Source: Purpureocillium takamizusanense | Lineage: Eukaryota; Ascomycota; Sordariomycetes; Hypocreales; Ophiocordycipitaceae | NCBI RefSeq assembly: GCF_022605165.1 | Contig: NC_063076.1 | Span: 1,054,001-1,118,000, forward strand | DNA: 64,000 bases | Direction: 5' to 3' | Part shown: positions 1-12,506 of the stretch, in pieces | How the letters are laid out: each line of letters starts with the position of its first letter | Position numbering within the stretch: the first letter of the stretch is position 1 | Position numbers and translations under genes: made by a program | The notes under the pieces: generated by a model | Told to the model about the DNA's origin: nothing | The model's input: the letters and a program-made list of their open reading frames with translations, nothing else | Database searches by the model: none

Positions 1-999
1 TCAGTGCTTGGCTGATTGCCATCCTGTAAACAGGTTTCTCTCCGCTTCTCAGCGTTCTAATCAGACAGGGGGTGGGGGGAGGAATCTGGAAAACCATATG
101 GCGACCGCTGGCTGAACTGACTTTAGTCGAGTTTGATGCGGCATAGACCAACTCATAGGACCGGATGGTCCTGCGTCAGTGCCCAGCGGGACAGATATGT
201 AGCAATTCCGGACCCAACAAGTGAAACCCAGGGGACCGAAGCGAGACAGCAAGATACACAACGATGATAACTGACCCGCCTAAACTGACCGGATGCATGA
301 TACTTCCTTGTTCTTGTCTTGAAGAGCTGAACCGCTTCGTATTGAAACTTTTGTGGATGTAGCCGCTGCCACAGGGGATGAGCGGGCGGGAGTGTTGGAA
401 ACTGCCGTAGCCAATGGTACTTGACGAGTAGCGCCGGACTGTAGGTGGTGGGCGGGGGCTAGATAGCGCGGCCTGTGAGGCTTAGAGAGTACCTATGTAA
501 CACTGCCGGCGGCGGCGGCGGCGGCGTCAAAGGTGTTGAACAGCTGGCAGCAGCAGCAGCAGCAGCGAGTGGTTGCACCGATGGGCCCCTGCCCGGTCAG
601 AAAGCTGCGACGCACCGGGCTTCCTCTCGAGATGACATGACATGAGAGAATCGTGGCGTCTTTTACCAGCTTGCTGCGGCGTGGCCCAGTTCGCGCGAGA
701 TGAGGCTCATCTGGCATATTCCCATCAGCGTCCCCCGACGTTTACAGGAATTGGATGCGCATAATTCTGTCCCGAACCCCATATACAGTCTTCACGAAAA
801 AGTCCTGCAGCTCCTGCCACCTGTATTACTTCCGGTGAACGTAGTTTGACAGCTGCTACTCCTAGGTGGGTTCTGCAAGCATGTCCTCCCCGTCTCACCG
901 ACATTGGCCTTGGCGTGAGTTACAGACTGACTGCAGGAAGCGTGCAATCTGCACATGGGTCAAGGGTGAACTGGGACATCAATTATTCGTATTCGCTTT
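1..999. other. Intergenic flank with trinucleotide repeats
   Basis: No gene was recognised between the left edge and the 3' end of the first transcription factor gene. Open frames here are short and low in complexity. Two trinucleotide tracts lie close together, a GGC run at about 506-526 and a CAG run at about 548-566. They look like microsatellites rather than coding sequence because no flanking frame has a family signature. Confidence 0.6.
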
Positions 1000-3434
1000 C
1001 TAAGTTGTTTCCATGTATTGATCCTCTGAGCCAGACTCCGACTCTGATCGGAAGCCTTGTGATGCGGAGTCATTGGCTTCTTCCAGGGACAATCGATCGT
1101 ATTTGCTGGCAAGGGCCTCCAATGAAGACACCTCTGGGTCGCCGTCGCGGCCAAGGATGGCCAACGGCCATTCCGACTGAATGTGATGGGCCACAAGTGG
1201 CTTGTTCTCATCAACTGGGTTCCACTGGGCGTGCCCTCGAACCACCGACATTTCATCGGGTGATAACCGATCGCAAAGAAGCCGATAGGTGGCGGCAGCC
1301 ATGTGAATGTGCTGTCCTTGATCACGCAGGCCTTTAATGCTTAGGACAAGCGTAGAACGGGCGCTCTTGAGCATGTCGGGGTTCCCTGCCGAGCCGTGCA
1401 GGCGCTCCAACGCTGCCATTCCAAGCGTTGAGAGGAAGAGAAGCAAAAAGGCGTCGCAGAACTCGAAGCTATGTCGGATAAAGTACAATCGAGCGACCGT
1501 CTCCAGACGGCCGAGAGCGCTTAAGCCGCTCCCTGGCGCGGTTTTCGCCACATCTTCCTCGCCGGTCGGTGCAGGAGATACTGGAGACGGGATGCCTTCG
1601 ACGGTCCGTATTTGTGTTAGGGCAAAGACTAAAGCCTGGTATTCCATGCTTTGCAGCTAAATTAGCTTCTGGAGGCGCACCCATACGTAGATTGGATTGG
1701 AGACTCACTGCAGCTTAAAATGCCATGGTAGGGCAATATTATCAGGGCCCAGTGAAGGTGGAAGGCTTGTGTACCAAAATTCAAGCCTGGAAAGAATTTG
1801 GCGCACACTCTCGGAAGTCAAGTACTGTGGTCCTTGAGAGTTTTTGTTGCCAAATTGTAGGATAGCGAGGTCATTGATGATGACCCTGAGCCTCGACACA
1901 GCACTGAACATGTGTCCCAGAGGCGATAGGAAAGAGGTTGGGTTTAAACTGTATCTCAGCACGAGGCCCCCATACCAAGATGGATGGCGGTCAGGGTCTG
2001 GCAGGGTCGATGCTGGCGGCGTCTTGATGATGGGGGCGCGGAAATAGTAGTAGCCCATCAACCTAGTTCAAACATCAGCGCTGCGGCGTGGTTCGCAGGG
2101 AATCTTAGGCCTACGTCTGCCAGTTGAACAGACACCATGCGGTGAAGTCGCGTGCGTGTCGTAATCGGGTACTGCGAATGTGTTTGTTGCCATCGAGCAG
2201 GCGAAGTTGCTTTGCCATCGTGACGGCCCTGACAAGATAGGGGAAGCCAATCTTGTCCATGCCATGCATGCTGTACGTGATGTGTAGAATTAGGGTCGCC
2301 TGCAAAGTTGGGAGGTCGAGTGTCGTATCCGCTTGAAGCTCCCATAGGCGTTTTGCCTCGGCGAGAAAGGAGTAGCCAACAGTCTTTGGGTTCCAAAACT
2401 GTTCGCGGTGGGGGAGGCCAATGAAACAGTGCTACATTTGTCAGCCCTCACACATCAATGGTTTGTTGCTCGGCTGCTTACCGATGCTTCGGCCAAGAGA
2501 GCGTTGACGAGAAGCGGAGAGCAAAAGCGTTTGTCGTTGTCGATGGCAGCTTGGAGGAATATGTCCTTGTTGAGCGCCGGGAAGGTCGGATATTCGTGTA
2601 GTAGGTAGGCGTGCAGCATCTTCCTCATGAGCCTATTGTCCGCCGTCACGGAGGTCCAGCGAGACAGCTCGATCTCCGCGAGACGATCATCGATGATGAT
2701 GGCGGAGTGATATGGCTGCACGTACATGCCGTGATAGCGATGTATCCTGTCGTCGGGCCGCGGAGACGTGAGCTGTCCGAGTGTGGATTCGTCGTTGATG
2801 GTGAAGCCGTGGATTGGGGACCGGAGATAGGGGTTGTCTGGGGTCTGCAAGTAGGCAGGCATGTTGGCGGAGTACGGGAATTCGTATCGCCTCCGTGATT
2901 CGGGAACTAGGGATAGCTGGAGCAGAAGGTCGCCCTCCTTGATTTGACGCAGGACAGTGCTGACATCGGCTCCCAGCCGCAGTTTGTCGAGCACGGCGTG
3001 GGAATCCTGCTCGCTCATGTTCCTCAAGGCAGCATAGAGACGCTCGTGGTCTTCGATAGTCTGCTGCATCTCCGTAACCTTTCTCTTGAGCGCTTCCGAG
3101 TTGGTTTCGGAAGCGGTGGCCGAGACGTATTGGCAGTGGAGGCCGCGGTGAATGCATGAAGCACACTTGGGCCGCTGTCCGTTGCACTGTGGGTGGCGAG
3201 CGGTCAGCCAGGCCGTAACGAAGGCAGAGGCAGCGGCAGATGGCCGGCACCAAGGAATACACGTACTCTTGACTTGCGCTTGCGGCAGGGCTCACAGGCG
3301 ACGGTGATGCCTATGCGGGCGCGGCGCGGGGGCAGCGGACGAGAGGGTGGGTGCATGGGCTGGCCAGGACGAGGAGCTGCCATGGCCAAGGAGCGTAGGG
3401 CCGCGGGGACCTCGTCTGACGTGTCACTCGACAT
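1000..3434 (-). CDS. Zn(II)2Cys6 fungal transcription factor
   Basis: Predicted nuclear DNA-binding regulator of 730 residues. Exons by splice signals and frame: 3434-3267, 3186-2482, 2431-2115, 2062-1709 and 1648-1000. Joining the first two gives a binuclear zinc cluster with Cys at residues 47, 50, 57, 64, 67 and 74 (CX2CX6CX6CX2CX6C) with the basic stretch CRKRKSR; the 80-nt intron falls inside the cluster. A short coiled region follows at about 85-110. Residues about 185-560 resemble the fungal-specific transcription factor middle domain, for example ITYSMHGMDKIGFPYLVRA. The last intron uses a weak AAG acceptor near 1649, so that junction is the least certain. The ATG at 3434 gives the longest frame; a second Met at residue 18 is possible. 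The target genes cannot be read from the sequence, and no pathway genes adjoin it. Confidence 0.85.
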
Positions 3435-6400
3435 GTTGGCATGGTGGAACGAGGTTGTCGCCGGGTGCCAGCCTCTCTCACGATTCGAGTCGACTCACGT
3501 CGTCGACGACCCCTGGCCGAGCAGGCGAGAGGTTTGCCGGGGAGGGGGAACAAGGATGGGAATTCTACTTTGCCATGTTGTCGTGGTTGAGGAAAACGGG
3601 TTTGGGGGACGCGGCGTGCAAGGTGGTGGTGGCCCCTACTGGGTCCGGGCCCCACTACGTCATTCTAAGGCAGGAACAGTCAAGGCAGATTCTGCGATGC
3701 CATTGGCCGGACTGGCAAGTTGGGATCGGAAGGGACGGCTGGCGGGGTGAACCCTGGCAAAGGCGGAAGGAAAGAGCAGTGAACCGTGAACCCTTCTTTC
3801 CGGTCCTGCCTTGGTTGCCCACTTGCCAGGATTGGCGACTGTCGCTCGCGCTGACTGGATACCGGGTGGTGAGCTCTGTGCACGCGCCATCCATTTATTA
3901 CCTTATCAACCAAACCACCCTGGCTTTCCATCAAGGTTTGTCCTCTTTGTCCCCATGCTGGATGTATCCATCATTCATCCACGCATGGCTCCTCCAACAC
4001 ACGGCTCCCACTGCCGCCGGCTGCCAGCTGCCAGCACTGCTCCGTATTTTGCGCTCGCTTACGAAACGCGGTCGATGGTGGCCGAACCAAGCAGGGCTCG
4101 CATTTCGTCCACTCGAACGTGATGCCCAGCCGGAATAAGGCACTGGAAGTACAGCACCGAGCCGCCATGTACTTCGTATACTGTACGTGCCCAGGGGATG
4201 GGGAGAAATCACATTCCACAACTCGGAACAGGCCTCGTCACCGAACATGCGGGCCGGTGACACGGCATACTCGCCCGGCTCCTGTCCGCTTCGTGAGCGA
4301 AGTTCCAATTTGAACCAACATGAAGTTGACTCCATGTCAGCGCCAGCAATCAGCTGCCCCGCAGGCGATGCAGCTCAGCGCCGGCCAATTGGCCCCTGAC
4401 CGATACCAAGCGAGGCCTTTTTCAATGCGCCTGACTGCGCCTGACTGCCGGCGCAAAGGTATGATTTGCGTCGCCTTGAGAAGTTGCCTACGCGTTTCTT
4501 GTCCGGCATAGTGTGCAGCTAAACGTATGGCGCAAGGAAATTTACCTAGATGCCTGCGCAAGACAAGCGCCCGATATGCTTTGCACATGAAGCGGTCACA
4601 CCGCCGCGCCGCCAAGCTGCGCCGGATCGGTTGCTATTACTCCGTGGCGCAGATGAGCGCGTTTTTGTTTCTTCGGACAATCAATGGCTAGCACGCGAGG
4701 TGTTCTCTCGAGCGCATGGCCATGATAAGCGGATACGACATTATCTGCTTCGCATTTGCAAGTGTTGCACGGAGGCATGGTTGCACAGTCACACCTTTGA
4801 GGGAAGGTTGACTACCAACGGCGCGCACCGGCACATCTGGACCGAGCCCATATGTACGAAGGACGTATGCACACCTTTGTGACCCTGCATACGAGGAGTT
4901 TGCTGTCGACGGCAGCGAGCATCTTCATCAGAGGCACGGATGAACATCCTGAACGCAATGGCCGTCGTGCAACCATGCTGCTCAGTGCTGAACATGAGCA
5001 TGTGGCATGTTCCAGGCAGGGCGACGCCGATGGCGAGCGGTCAGCCCCCAAATGCGAGGTTTCGTCGTTGCGGGCGTCGGAAACCTTCGACCTGTGACAA
5101 CGGTTGGACGCCACGCAAGCCCTGTCGCCGCCGACAGCACAAGTCATGATGGGCACGGAGCGTGTGGCGTGTTGGTTCGGGGGTCTGGGGCATCATGTCA
5201 TCCGCCGATCACCCGCCCGTCGCACTCACTGTCTTTTGTCTGTTTGACGACACTGTCAATCAATTCAGGCTGTTGACCGTTGGCAGCCGATCCGTGTGGT
5301 CGTTGCTGCCCGTCGCCGGGATTGTGCAGCAAAGGCACGGCATCCTTGCTGGCGAGAAGGGCTCTGCCGCCGGGAGCGCCGTGCATGAGAGAGGCCCGTC
5401 ACAAGGACATTGCACCTGGTCCGACACACCCTCTCTCTCTCTCCTCGGTGCATGGTAGTCCCTTGGCGTTCGTAGTATGGGTGCTGGTAGTGTAGCTCGC
5501 TTGTTCCAAGAAAGGCCCGCGACGGTTGACGCTGAGCCTCCGATCCGACGTCGTGTTGCGTTGTTCGCGCGGCAACTGCTGCAGCCCAAATACAAAATTC
5601 AAGCTCCTGCCCACCCCTCAGCCTCAATGTCTCACCGCCCCGCCATTTGCGCGATGGCACCGTCACATGGGAGCATGGCAGGCCCGCCTCCACAGACTAA
5701 TGCATCAACGACGGCGGCGCCATGATGAGTGATGCGCAAGTTGTTTTGATGCCAGACAACCACCCCAAAGCCATTGCGAATGACCCTGGTGGCCGTCGCT
5801 AGGTATTGTTGGGGGGATGACGAAGCTACCAGGAGGCTTGAAAGGAGGCGGGTACGAGTGATTTGTTCGAGCGGCACCAAGTACTAAGTGCTTACATGCC
5901 ATGAAATGGGCCAACATCGACGGATAGGCGGGTGGTCGGGCGATGCACTGGCGTTGGCTGACTGCGTGCCCGAGTCGCTACACGGAGCAATCCATGGGGC
6001 TGCAGTGTTAGTACCACTGTGGACAATTTACTGCACAGTACCTGCACGATAGCTTTCAGTGGTGCATCCCATTTTTGGTCGGCAGCACCTACCCGTGTGG
6101 CCAGGTACACAAGGTAAGGTGGGCCATGGAAGGGTGTGCTGTTGGTTCAGCATTAAGGGTCCCTGGTGCCCCTCAGTGATATTTTGCGTGAATGGCGATT
6201 CATGTTAGGCCTGTCTGTGTTGCGTGGGGCGCCTGAGGTGCTTGGCTTGGCTGCTGCACACGGCGCGGGGACAGTGGAGTGGTGGGGCCATCGATTTGAC
6301 GTTCAGGGTGCGAGGCACTTTACGGCCCTCCAGCCTCCCTCCACTGAGTACCTCCACTGGATGTAAGTACTAGAGCCCTAGCGGATAAATGGTCCTGCTT

Positions 6401-6680
6401 GTCCGCTGCGTCACCAACGCCGTTCTCGTCGTCTTGTCCAACCTCTCGTTGCTCCGTCGCCTTTGCCTCTCTGCCCGCGACTGCCCTCGTTCGCCCCAAG
6501 TCCTCGCTCTCTCCGGGCGGGTGCTGACTGACTGCCGCCACCGCGAGACGACATCATCGTTGTCGTCGACCACGGCCGCACGTCTTTGTCTCTGCGCGCT
6601 GCCCTGCGCCGCCAGTTGGAGCAGCGCCGCCGCGTCGATCTGAACCGGCTGGGGCATCTCCCCCACGCGCCTGTCTCACA
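3435..6680. other. 3.2 kb intergenic region
   Basis: This lies upstream of both the minus-strand transcription factor and the plus-strand antiporter, so it should hold two divergent promoters. No frame in it shows a recognisable domain or plausible splice chain. A GTACTTCGTA motif occurs at 4169-4178 and a CT-rich run near 5430-5450. The 5' leader of the antiporter (about 6400-6680) is pyrimidine-rich. Confidence 0.5.
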
Positions 6681-9466
6681 ATGTCCACCACCATCGCCTC
6701 GGCCGCCGTGTCTATTGCGACAAAGACGCTGACCGTTACGGCGGCTGCGACCAGTGCTGGAGGTGATGCGAACCGAGCCCCTCCACAAGGCGGCGTCCTC
6801 GAGGGCGCTAACCCCTCCAAATACGACCCTGGCAACCCCATCATCCTCTTCATCATCCAGACATGCCTCATCGTCATCGTCTGCCACGTCCTCCACTGGC
6901 CGTTGGCCAAGATTCGCCAGCCTCGCGTCATCGCCGAGGTTGTCGGCGGTATCATCCTCGGGCCCTCGGTCATGGGCCACGTCCCAGGCTTTCGCGAGGC
7001 CATCTTCCCCAAGGCCTCCCTCTCCAACCTAAACCTCGTCGCCAATCTCGGTCTGGTGCTCTACCTCTTCCTCATCGGCCTCGAAACCGACGTCCGCTTC
7101 CTCATTAGCAACTGGCGTGTTGCCACTTCTGTCGCATTTGCCGGCCTCGCGCTGCCCTTTGGCTTGGGCTGCGCCCTGGCCTGGGGTATCTACCATGCCT
7201 TCCGCGATGATGCCGGCATCAAACCCATCAACTTCGAGGTTTACATGCTCTTTATCGGCATTGCAATTGCCATTACGGTGCGCCCTCTGCTCTTCGCTAT
7301 GGTCCTTGCGCGCCGCCGCTAACATTGATCAGGCTTTCCCCGTGCTCTGCCGCATCTTGACGGAGCTCAAGCTCCTCGACACATCCGTCGGTGTCATTAC
7401 CTTATCGGCAGGCGTCGCCAACGATGTCGTCGGTACGCTTGCAAGCCTGGTTTCGCGCGACGACATAAGCTGACTCGGTCCGTAGGATGGGTTCTCCTCG
7501 CTCTTTGCGTTGCCCTCGTCAACGCAGGGAGCGGCCTCACGGCGCTTTGGATCTTGTTGTGCTGCTTGGGATTCATGCTCTTGCTCATGTACGGCGTCAG
7601 GCCAGCCCTGATCTGGCTTCTTCGCCGCACCGGAAGTATCGAGAACGGCCCATCGCAGGGTATCATCTCTCTTATTCTTATCCTCTGCCTCGCCTCCGCC
7701 TTTTTCACAGGCATCATTGGCGTTCACGCCATTTTTGGTGGCTTCATGGCCGGTCTCATCATCCCGCGCGAGAACAGGTTCAACATTCGAGTGACGGAGA
7801 AGCTCGAGGACCTCATCGGTGCCATCTTCCTGCCGCTTTACTTTACCTTGTCCGGCCTCAACACGAACCTTGGCCTGCTCAACTCCGGGACAGCCTGGGG
7901 CTACGTCTTCGCCACCACCATTGTCGCTCTGCTCAGCAAGATCATCGGCGCGTCCGTCGCCGCCCGATATACCGGCATGGTGTGGCGAGAGTCCTTTTCC
8001 ATTGGTGTATTGATGAGCTGCAAGGGCTTGGTCGAACTGATTGTGTTGGTATGTCTTCCTGCTCAACGTCCCAAAGTAGCCCGCACTGACCAGCACAGAA
8101 CATTGGCTTGAGTGCAAACATTCTAAGTACCCGCACGTTTACCATCTTTGTTGTCATGGCACTTCTCACGACCTTTGCGACGACCCCTATCGTCTCTGTC
8201 CTCTACCCTCCGTGGTATCAAGTCAAGATTGCAGCCTGGAGGCGTGGGGAGATTGACTGGGACACGGGGGCACCAATCTCGCCTTCGGACACGGATGAGT
8301 CAACCAAGAGACAAGCTTCGATGAAGAGGGTCGGCCGACTGCTGGTATACCTCAGACTCGATAGCATGCCCACGATTCTCAATCTCCTGTCGCTGTTCGG
8401 TGGCTCCTCCGCGCCACAGGCCTCCACCCGCTCTGAAGAGGACCACCCAATTGAGCCCGTGACCGACAACTCGGTCTTGTCCAGTAGCCCAACTAAGGCA
8501 GTCTGGGCTCACGGATTGCGGCTTGTACAGCTCACCGACCGAGATTCCTCCGTCATGACTGTATCCCAAGTTGCAGAGTACAGCAGGCACGATCCCATTG
8601 TCAACACGTTCCGTACCGTCGGTCAGCTCCACCACCTCGCCGCCTCGGGCGAGGTGGGCGTCATGCCCGAGACGCGATTCGCCGAGGCACTCGTTACAAA
8701 GGCAGCCAAAATGTCGTCAGATCTCGTCCTCCTTCCTTGGAGTGAAACGGGCGGCATTGGCGACTCGCCGGTTCTGTCCTCAGCAACGGTAGAGGACAAG
8801 ATGGCATCTTCATACGGAACTTTTGTGCGGTCGGTCTTGGAGTCGCATGACCACAACATTGCCGTCTTCTTCCCCCGCAGCGATGACGCCGACAACAAGG
8901 ACAAGATGGCAGAGCGAGCCAAGCTCACACGACAGTATTCCATCAGCCACATGAAGGAAGACATGCCGGCTGCTCCCCAGGCCAACAAGCCGTACCACAT
9001 CTTCCTCCCGTACTTTGGGGAGGAGGACGACAAGCTGGCTCTTGTTCTCGTCCTGCAGCTCTGCGAAAAGTCCAATGCTACGGCGACAATCATGCAAATC
9101 ACCACTCATAATGAACCCGGAACAGCATCGTCTGGAGCCGCCGAGGATTTCTTCGACCTGGCTGCAGACAAGCTCCCCGCTGAGGCGGCTACTCGCGTCA
9201 AATTTGAGCGTTCCAACGGACCGACGACCATGGAAGAGCTTATTCAACACAGCACCGCCGATGCCAACGCAGACGAGTCCAAGTCCCAGAGACTCATTGT
9301 TGTCGGTCGCAGCAGCGGCGCCAAGATGGACGTGGGAAAGCTGACGCACAGTATGAGGGAAGAGTTGAGGAGTTGCCTGGGCGCGGTTGCTGGCCATTTC
9401 ATCACGGGCGGCGTGCGGGCGGACCTGATGGTTGTGCAGTCCAAGAAGGTTGTGGAGAGCACTTGA
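6681..9466 (+). CDS. KHA1: K+/H+ (Na+/H+) antiporter, Kha1/CPA2 type
   Basis: Monovalent cation/proton antiporter of the CPA2 family, likely in Golgi or endosomal membrane by analogy with yeast Kha1, where it sets luminal pH and K+. Exons 6681-7277, 7333-7432, 7486-8048 and 8099-9466 join in frame to 875 residues, essentially the length of yeast Kha1 (873). Residues about 45-470 are a run of hydrophobic helices with family-typical segments such as GGIILGPSVMG, NLGLVLYLFLIGLETD, AFPVLCRILTELKLL and GVHAIFGGFMAGLIIPRE. The remaining half is a hydrophilic cytosolic tail with weak resemblance to universal-stress-like regions. Introns are 50-55 nt with GT...AG ends. The start is the ATG in CACAATGTCC. 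It is convergent with the phosphate transporter downstream. Confidence 0.92.
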
Positions 9467-10474
9467 GAATCATGATACCACGAAGCTTGTTTGCACATAT
9501 GCATGGCTGCGCCGTAAGTTTGAATTTGTGATGAGAATTTGTTGTTCATGTATAAAGTATGGCGCGCATATAGCATGTACAACCACGTTAGTATCAGGCC
9601 TAGGTTTGCGAGGAGGGTTGATCAAGACGGCAACAGGATGAGCATCATTAGCATCTGAGTCATGGCCCTCGTTATTTCTTGCGTCTCGAGTGGATTAATT
9701 CTCAAAACCTTTGGAATTCCAAGAGGCCCCATAGCTCTCACTCTTTCGGTATTGGGTAGCAATAGCTTGAGGCTTATACGTAATCAATTGAGCTGCTGTG
9801 CGGCCAACACAATGGTAAACGCTTTGGCCAATGCAGGGGTATATGACACTGCGGTTGTGACATTGCGTTTCATTGCACACACGTCATCGTGCCGGTGGTA
9901 CTGTATTCACCTGGAAGGACAATAGCTGCTCACGTGGAGCCCAATGCCATTCATGCGAGTCGAGCCAAAACGCCTCCAACCCGGCTGCATCGTGGCCCGT
10001 GCGAAACGGCGAGCGGGCCGGCCCGCCACGGTGGAAATAGCGTGGCTTGGCGGAGCTGCAAAAGGAGGTTGCCATGTACGTAACGTAACGGTGGTTGTTG
10101 GCGATTTGCATGGCGGAGTAACTTGGGGAAATCGGGTTGCTATGTCACTGAAGAAACAACAAAAGGAGATGTTTGGGCTGCCATTAACAGGATGCGAGGA
10201 CGGTTATGCAGTTGGGACTACAGTGGTATGGGAGACAACGTGGATATATGCGACTTTAATGACTGACTATATCTATGACAGCCGACTCTTGGGGTTTGCA
10301 AGACCTTGCCCCCTTTCGGCCAATCGTCGAGGCCGAGCAAAGAGCAAGCCGACGTCGAATTGTAAATGGCCTTTGATTACATGATTGATACATACGTTCT
10401 TTGATTGTCTATAATGAATGGAAGGGGGGCGTCGCCTGGTGTGCCGGCCGGTCACCAGGTGTGCAGCCCTCCAC
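9467..10474. other. Convergent 3' intergenic region
   Basis: About 1 kb separates the 3' ends of the antiporter (plus) and the phosphate transporter (minus). It is AT-richer than the flanking exons, as expected for 3' untranslated and terminator sequence. No gene was recognised. Confidence 0.5.
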
Positions 10475-12506
10475 CTAAGCCGCCTTGACGGTGTCGTCCT
10501 CGTTGCTGTTGGCCCGCTCGTGGGCGCTGACGGAGCCCAAGCGGCCATGCACGGCGAAGTCGTCCTCGCCGCTGAGCTCCTCGAGGGTCTTGCGGGCCGT
10601 CTCGGGGATGAGGAGCGTGGTGAAGCACCCCAGAAGCATGAAGAGGGCGTAGATCTCCAGCACGTGGTCCATCCAGGGGGTGTCGCCCGACTTGACGGCG
10701 CCGTGCGTGCGGAGCGTCGAGATGGCACCCTGGCCGATGATGGAGCCGATCTTGCCCGAGGCGGCGGAGATGCCGTGCGAGGTGGATCGGTAGCGCGTGG
10801 GGAAGACTTCACCGGGGACGATGAAGGTTGTCGTGTTGGGGCCTGTGGGAGTTGAGGGGCACATGTCAGCATTGACTGTTTTTTTTTTTTTTGCTACGAG
10901 AGCGACGGGCGAGGAAGCAGACAAAGCGACGTACCAAAGTTGAAAAAGAACTGCGCCAAGACATAGATGGCAAGCAGACCGTTCTTGGAAATGCTGTGAT
11001 AGGCGAATCCCATGACGATGAAGAGGATGGTCAAGATGATGAAGCCGCCGAGCTGAATCTTCTTGCGGCCGAGCGTGTCAATGGTGGCAACCGAGACCCA
11101 GTACCCAGGCACGGCACCGGCCAGGACGATGATGAGGTTGCCAATGGCCGTGTTGTATAGGAACTCGTACACGTTGTGGACGTTGTTGGTGGAGAAGCCA
11201 ATGGCCTCGAGGATGACGCCGTTGTTGAGCGACAGGCCGTAAAAGGCGACGTCGAGGCAGAACCACGAGCCGGCGGTGCCGAAGAGGAGCAGGAAGTTCT
11301 TGGGCTTGCCGTAGTGGCGGCGGAAGTCGGCCCAGCTGGCCTTGGGCACCTCGAGGTTGTCCTTGGCGGCGCGCGAGGTGGCGACCTGGGCCATGGCGTC
11401 GGGGTCGCCCTCGCGCTTGCCCGACATGTAGGCCTTGACGTCGTCCTGGGCCTTTTCAACGTCGCGGGCGACGTCGAAGGTGTAACGGGGCGTCTCGGGG
11501 ATGGTCAGACGGACTATGCTTTGTTAGTGAGACTTTTGGGAACAGAAGCACATGACAGTTTCCGTTTATGAATCTCATCAGGGAGAGCACGAGAGAGGGA
11601 CGGAATGACGTACAGTACAGCGCGATGCAGGCAGGGACGGCGCCGAAACCGATGAGGGTGCGCCACATCTTGTCGACGGCGACCTGGCAGTCGCCCGTGC
11701 AGGCCTTGACCGAGGCGGCTCCCTCGAGTGAACCCCTGAAGCCGAGGGTGACGAAGAGCATGACGAAGGCGGCGCAGAGCTGGCCCATGCCCTGCATGGC
11801 AAACACGGCAGCCATCATGGCACCACGCCACTTTGTGGTCGCGAACCTGTCGTCCGTGTGTCAGCACCACCACTTACACGGGGCCTCTATTATCATGACT
11901 CCTGCAAGTACGGACAAGCAAGCAGTGTGATGTGACTTACTCGGAGGTGATGATGGACGAGAGCGGGTAATCACCACCAATGCCCACACCCATGATGACG
12001 CGCCAAAAGATGATGAGCCCGATGATGTCGCACGAGGGCGAGCCGCTGGTGAGCGCCTGCCCGATGGTCGCGAAGATGATGACGATGAGTTCCAGACCAT
12101 ACATGCGCTTACGCCCCACCAAGTCGGCGAGGAAACCAAAGCCCAGCTGTCCGACGACGGTGCCGGCCGAGGTGGCGAGCTTGATGGCGTTGTCGGAGGT
12201 GGTGGGCATCTTGCCGACGCCCGGGTAGTAGACGATGCCGAGCATGATGGTGAGCAGCGAGGCGGTGAAGATGTCGTACGAGTCGGTGAAGAAGCCCACG
12301 CCGGCGACGACGCAGGCGCGGACGTGGTACCACCCGAACGGCGCCTTGTCGACCTCGGCGAGGGCGAGGCGTCGCCGCTCGTTGAGGTCGGCGACGTGCG
12401 TGAAGTCGTTGTGGAAGTTGTGGTAGGCCGAGTTGCCGCCGGCGGTCCTGGCGACGACCTGCTGCCGCGCGGGCGGCGAGGTAATGTTGGTCCCGTTCTC
12501 TGCCAT
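10475..12506 (-). CDS. PHO84: Inorganic phosphate:H+ symporter, Pho84-type MFS
   Basis: High-affinity phosphate uptake permease of the plasma membrane (MFS, phosphate:H+ symporter family). Exons 12506-11941, 11846-11614, 11513-10935 and 10842-10475 give 581 residues, the usual size for fungal Pho84. Visible signatures are FGWYHVRACVVAGVGFFTDSYD in the first helix region, the loop motif GFLADLVGRKRMYG, VGIGGDYPLS in helix 4, the LTIPETPRYT segment closing the first half, and GPNTTTFIVPGEVFPTRYRS in the second half. A central hydrophilic loop separates two six-helix halves. Splice junctions each restore family motifs, for example the 11614/11513 join. The third intron carries a 14-nt A/T homopolymer. 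Expression is probably phosphate-regulated by family analogy; no binding site was identified. Confidence 0.93.
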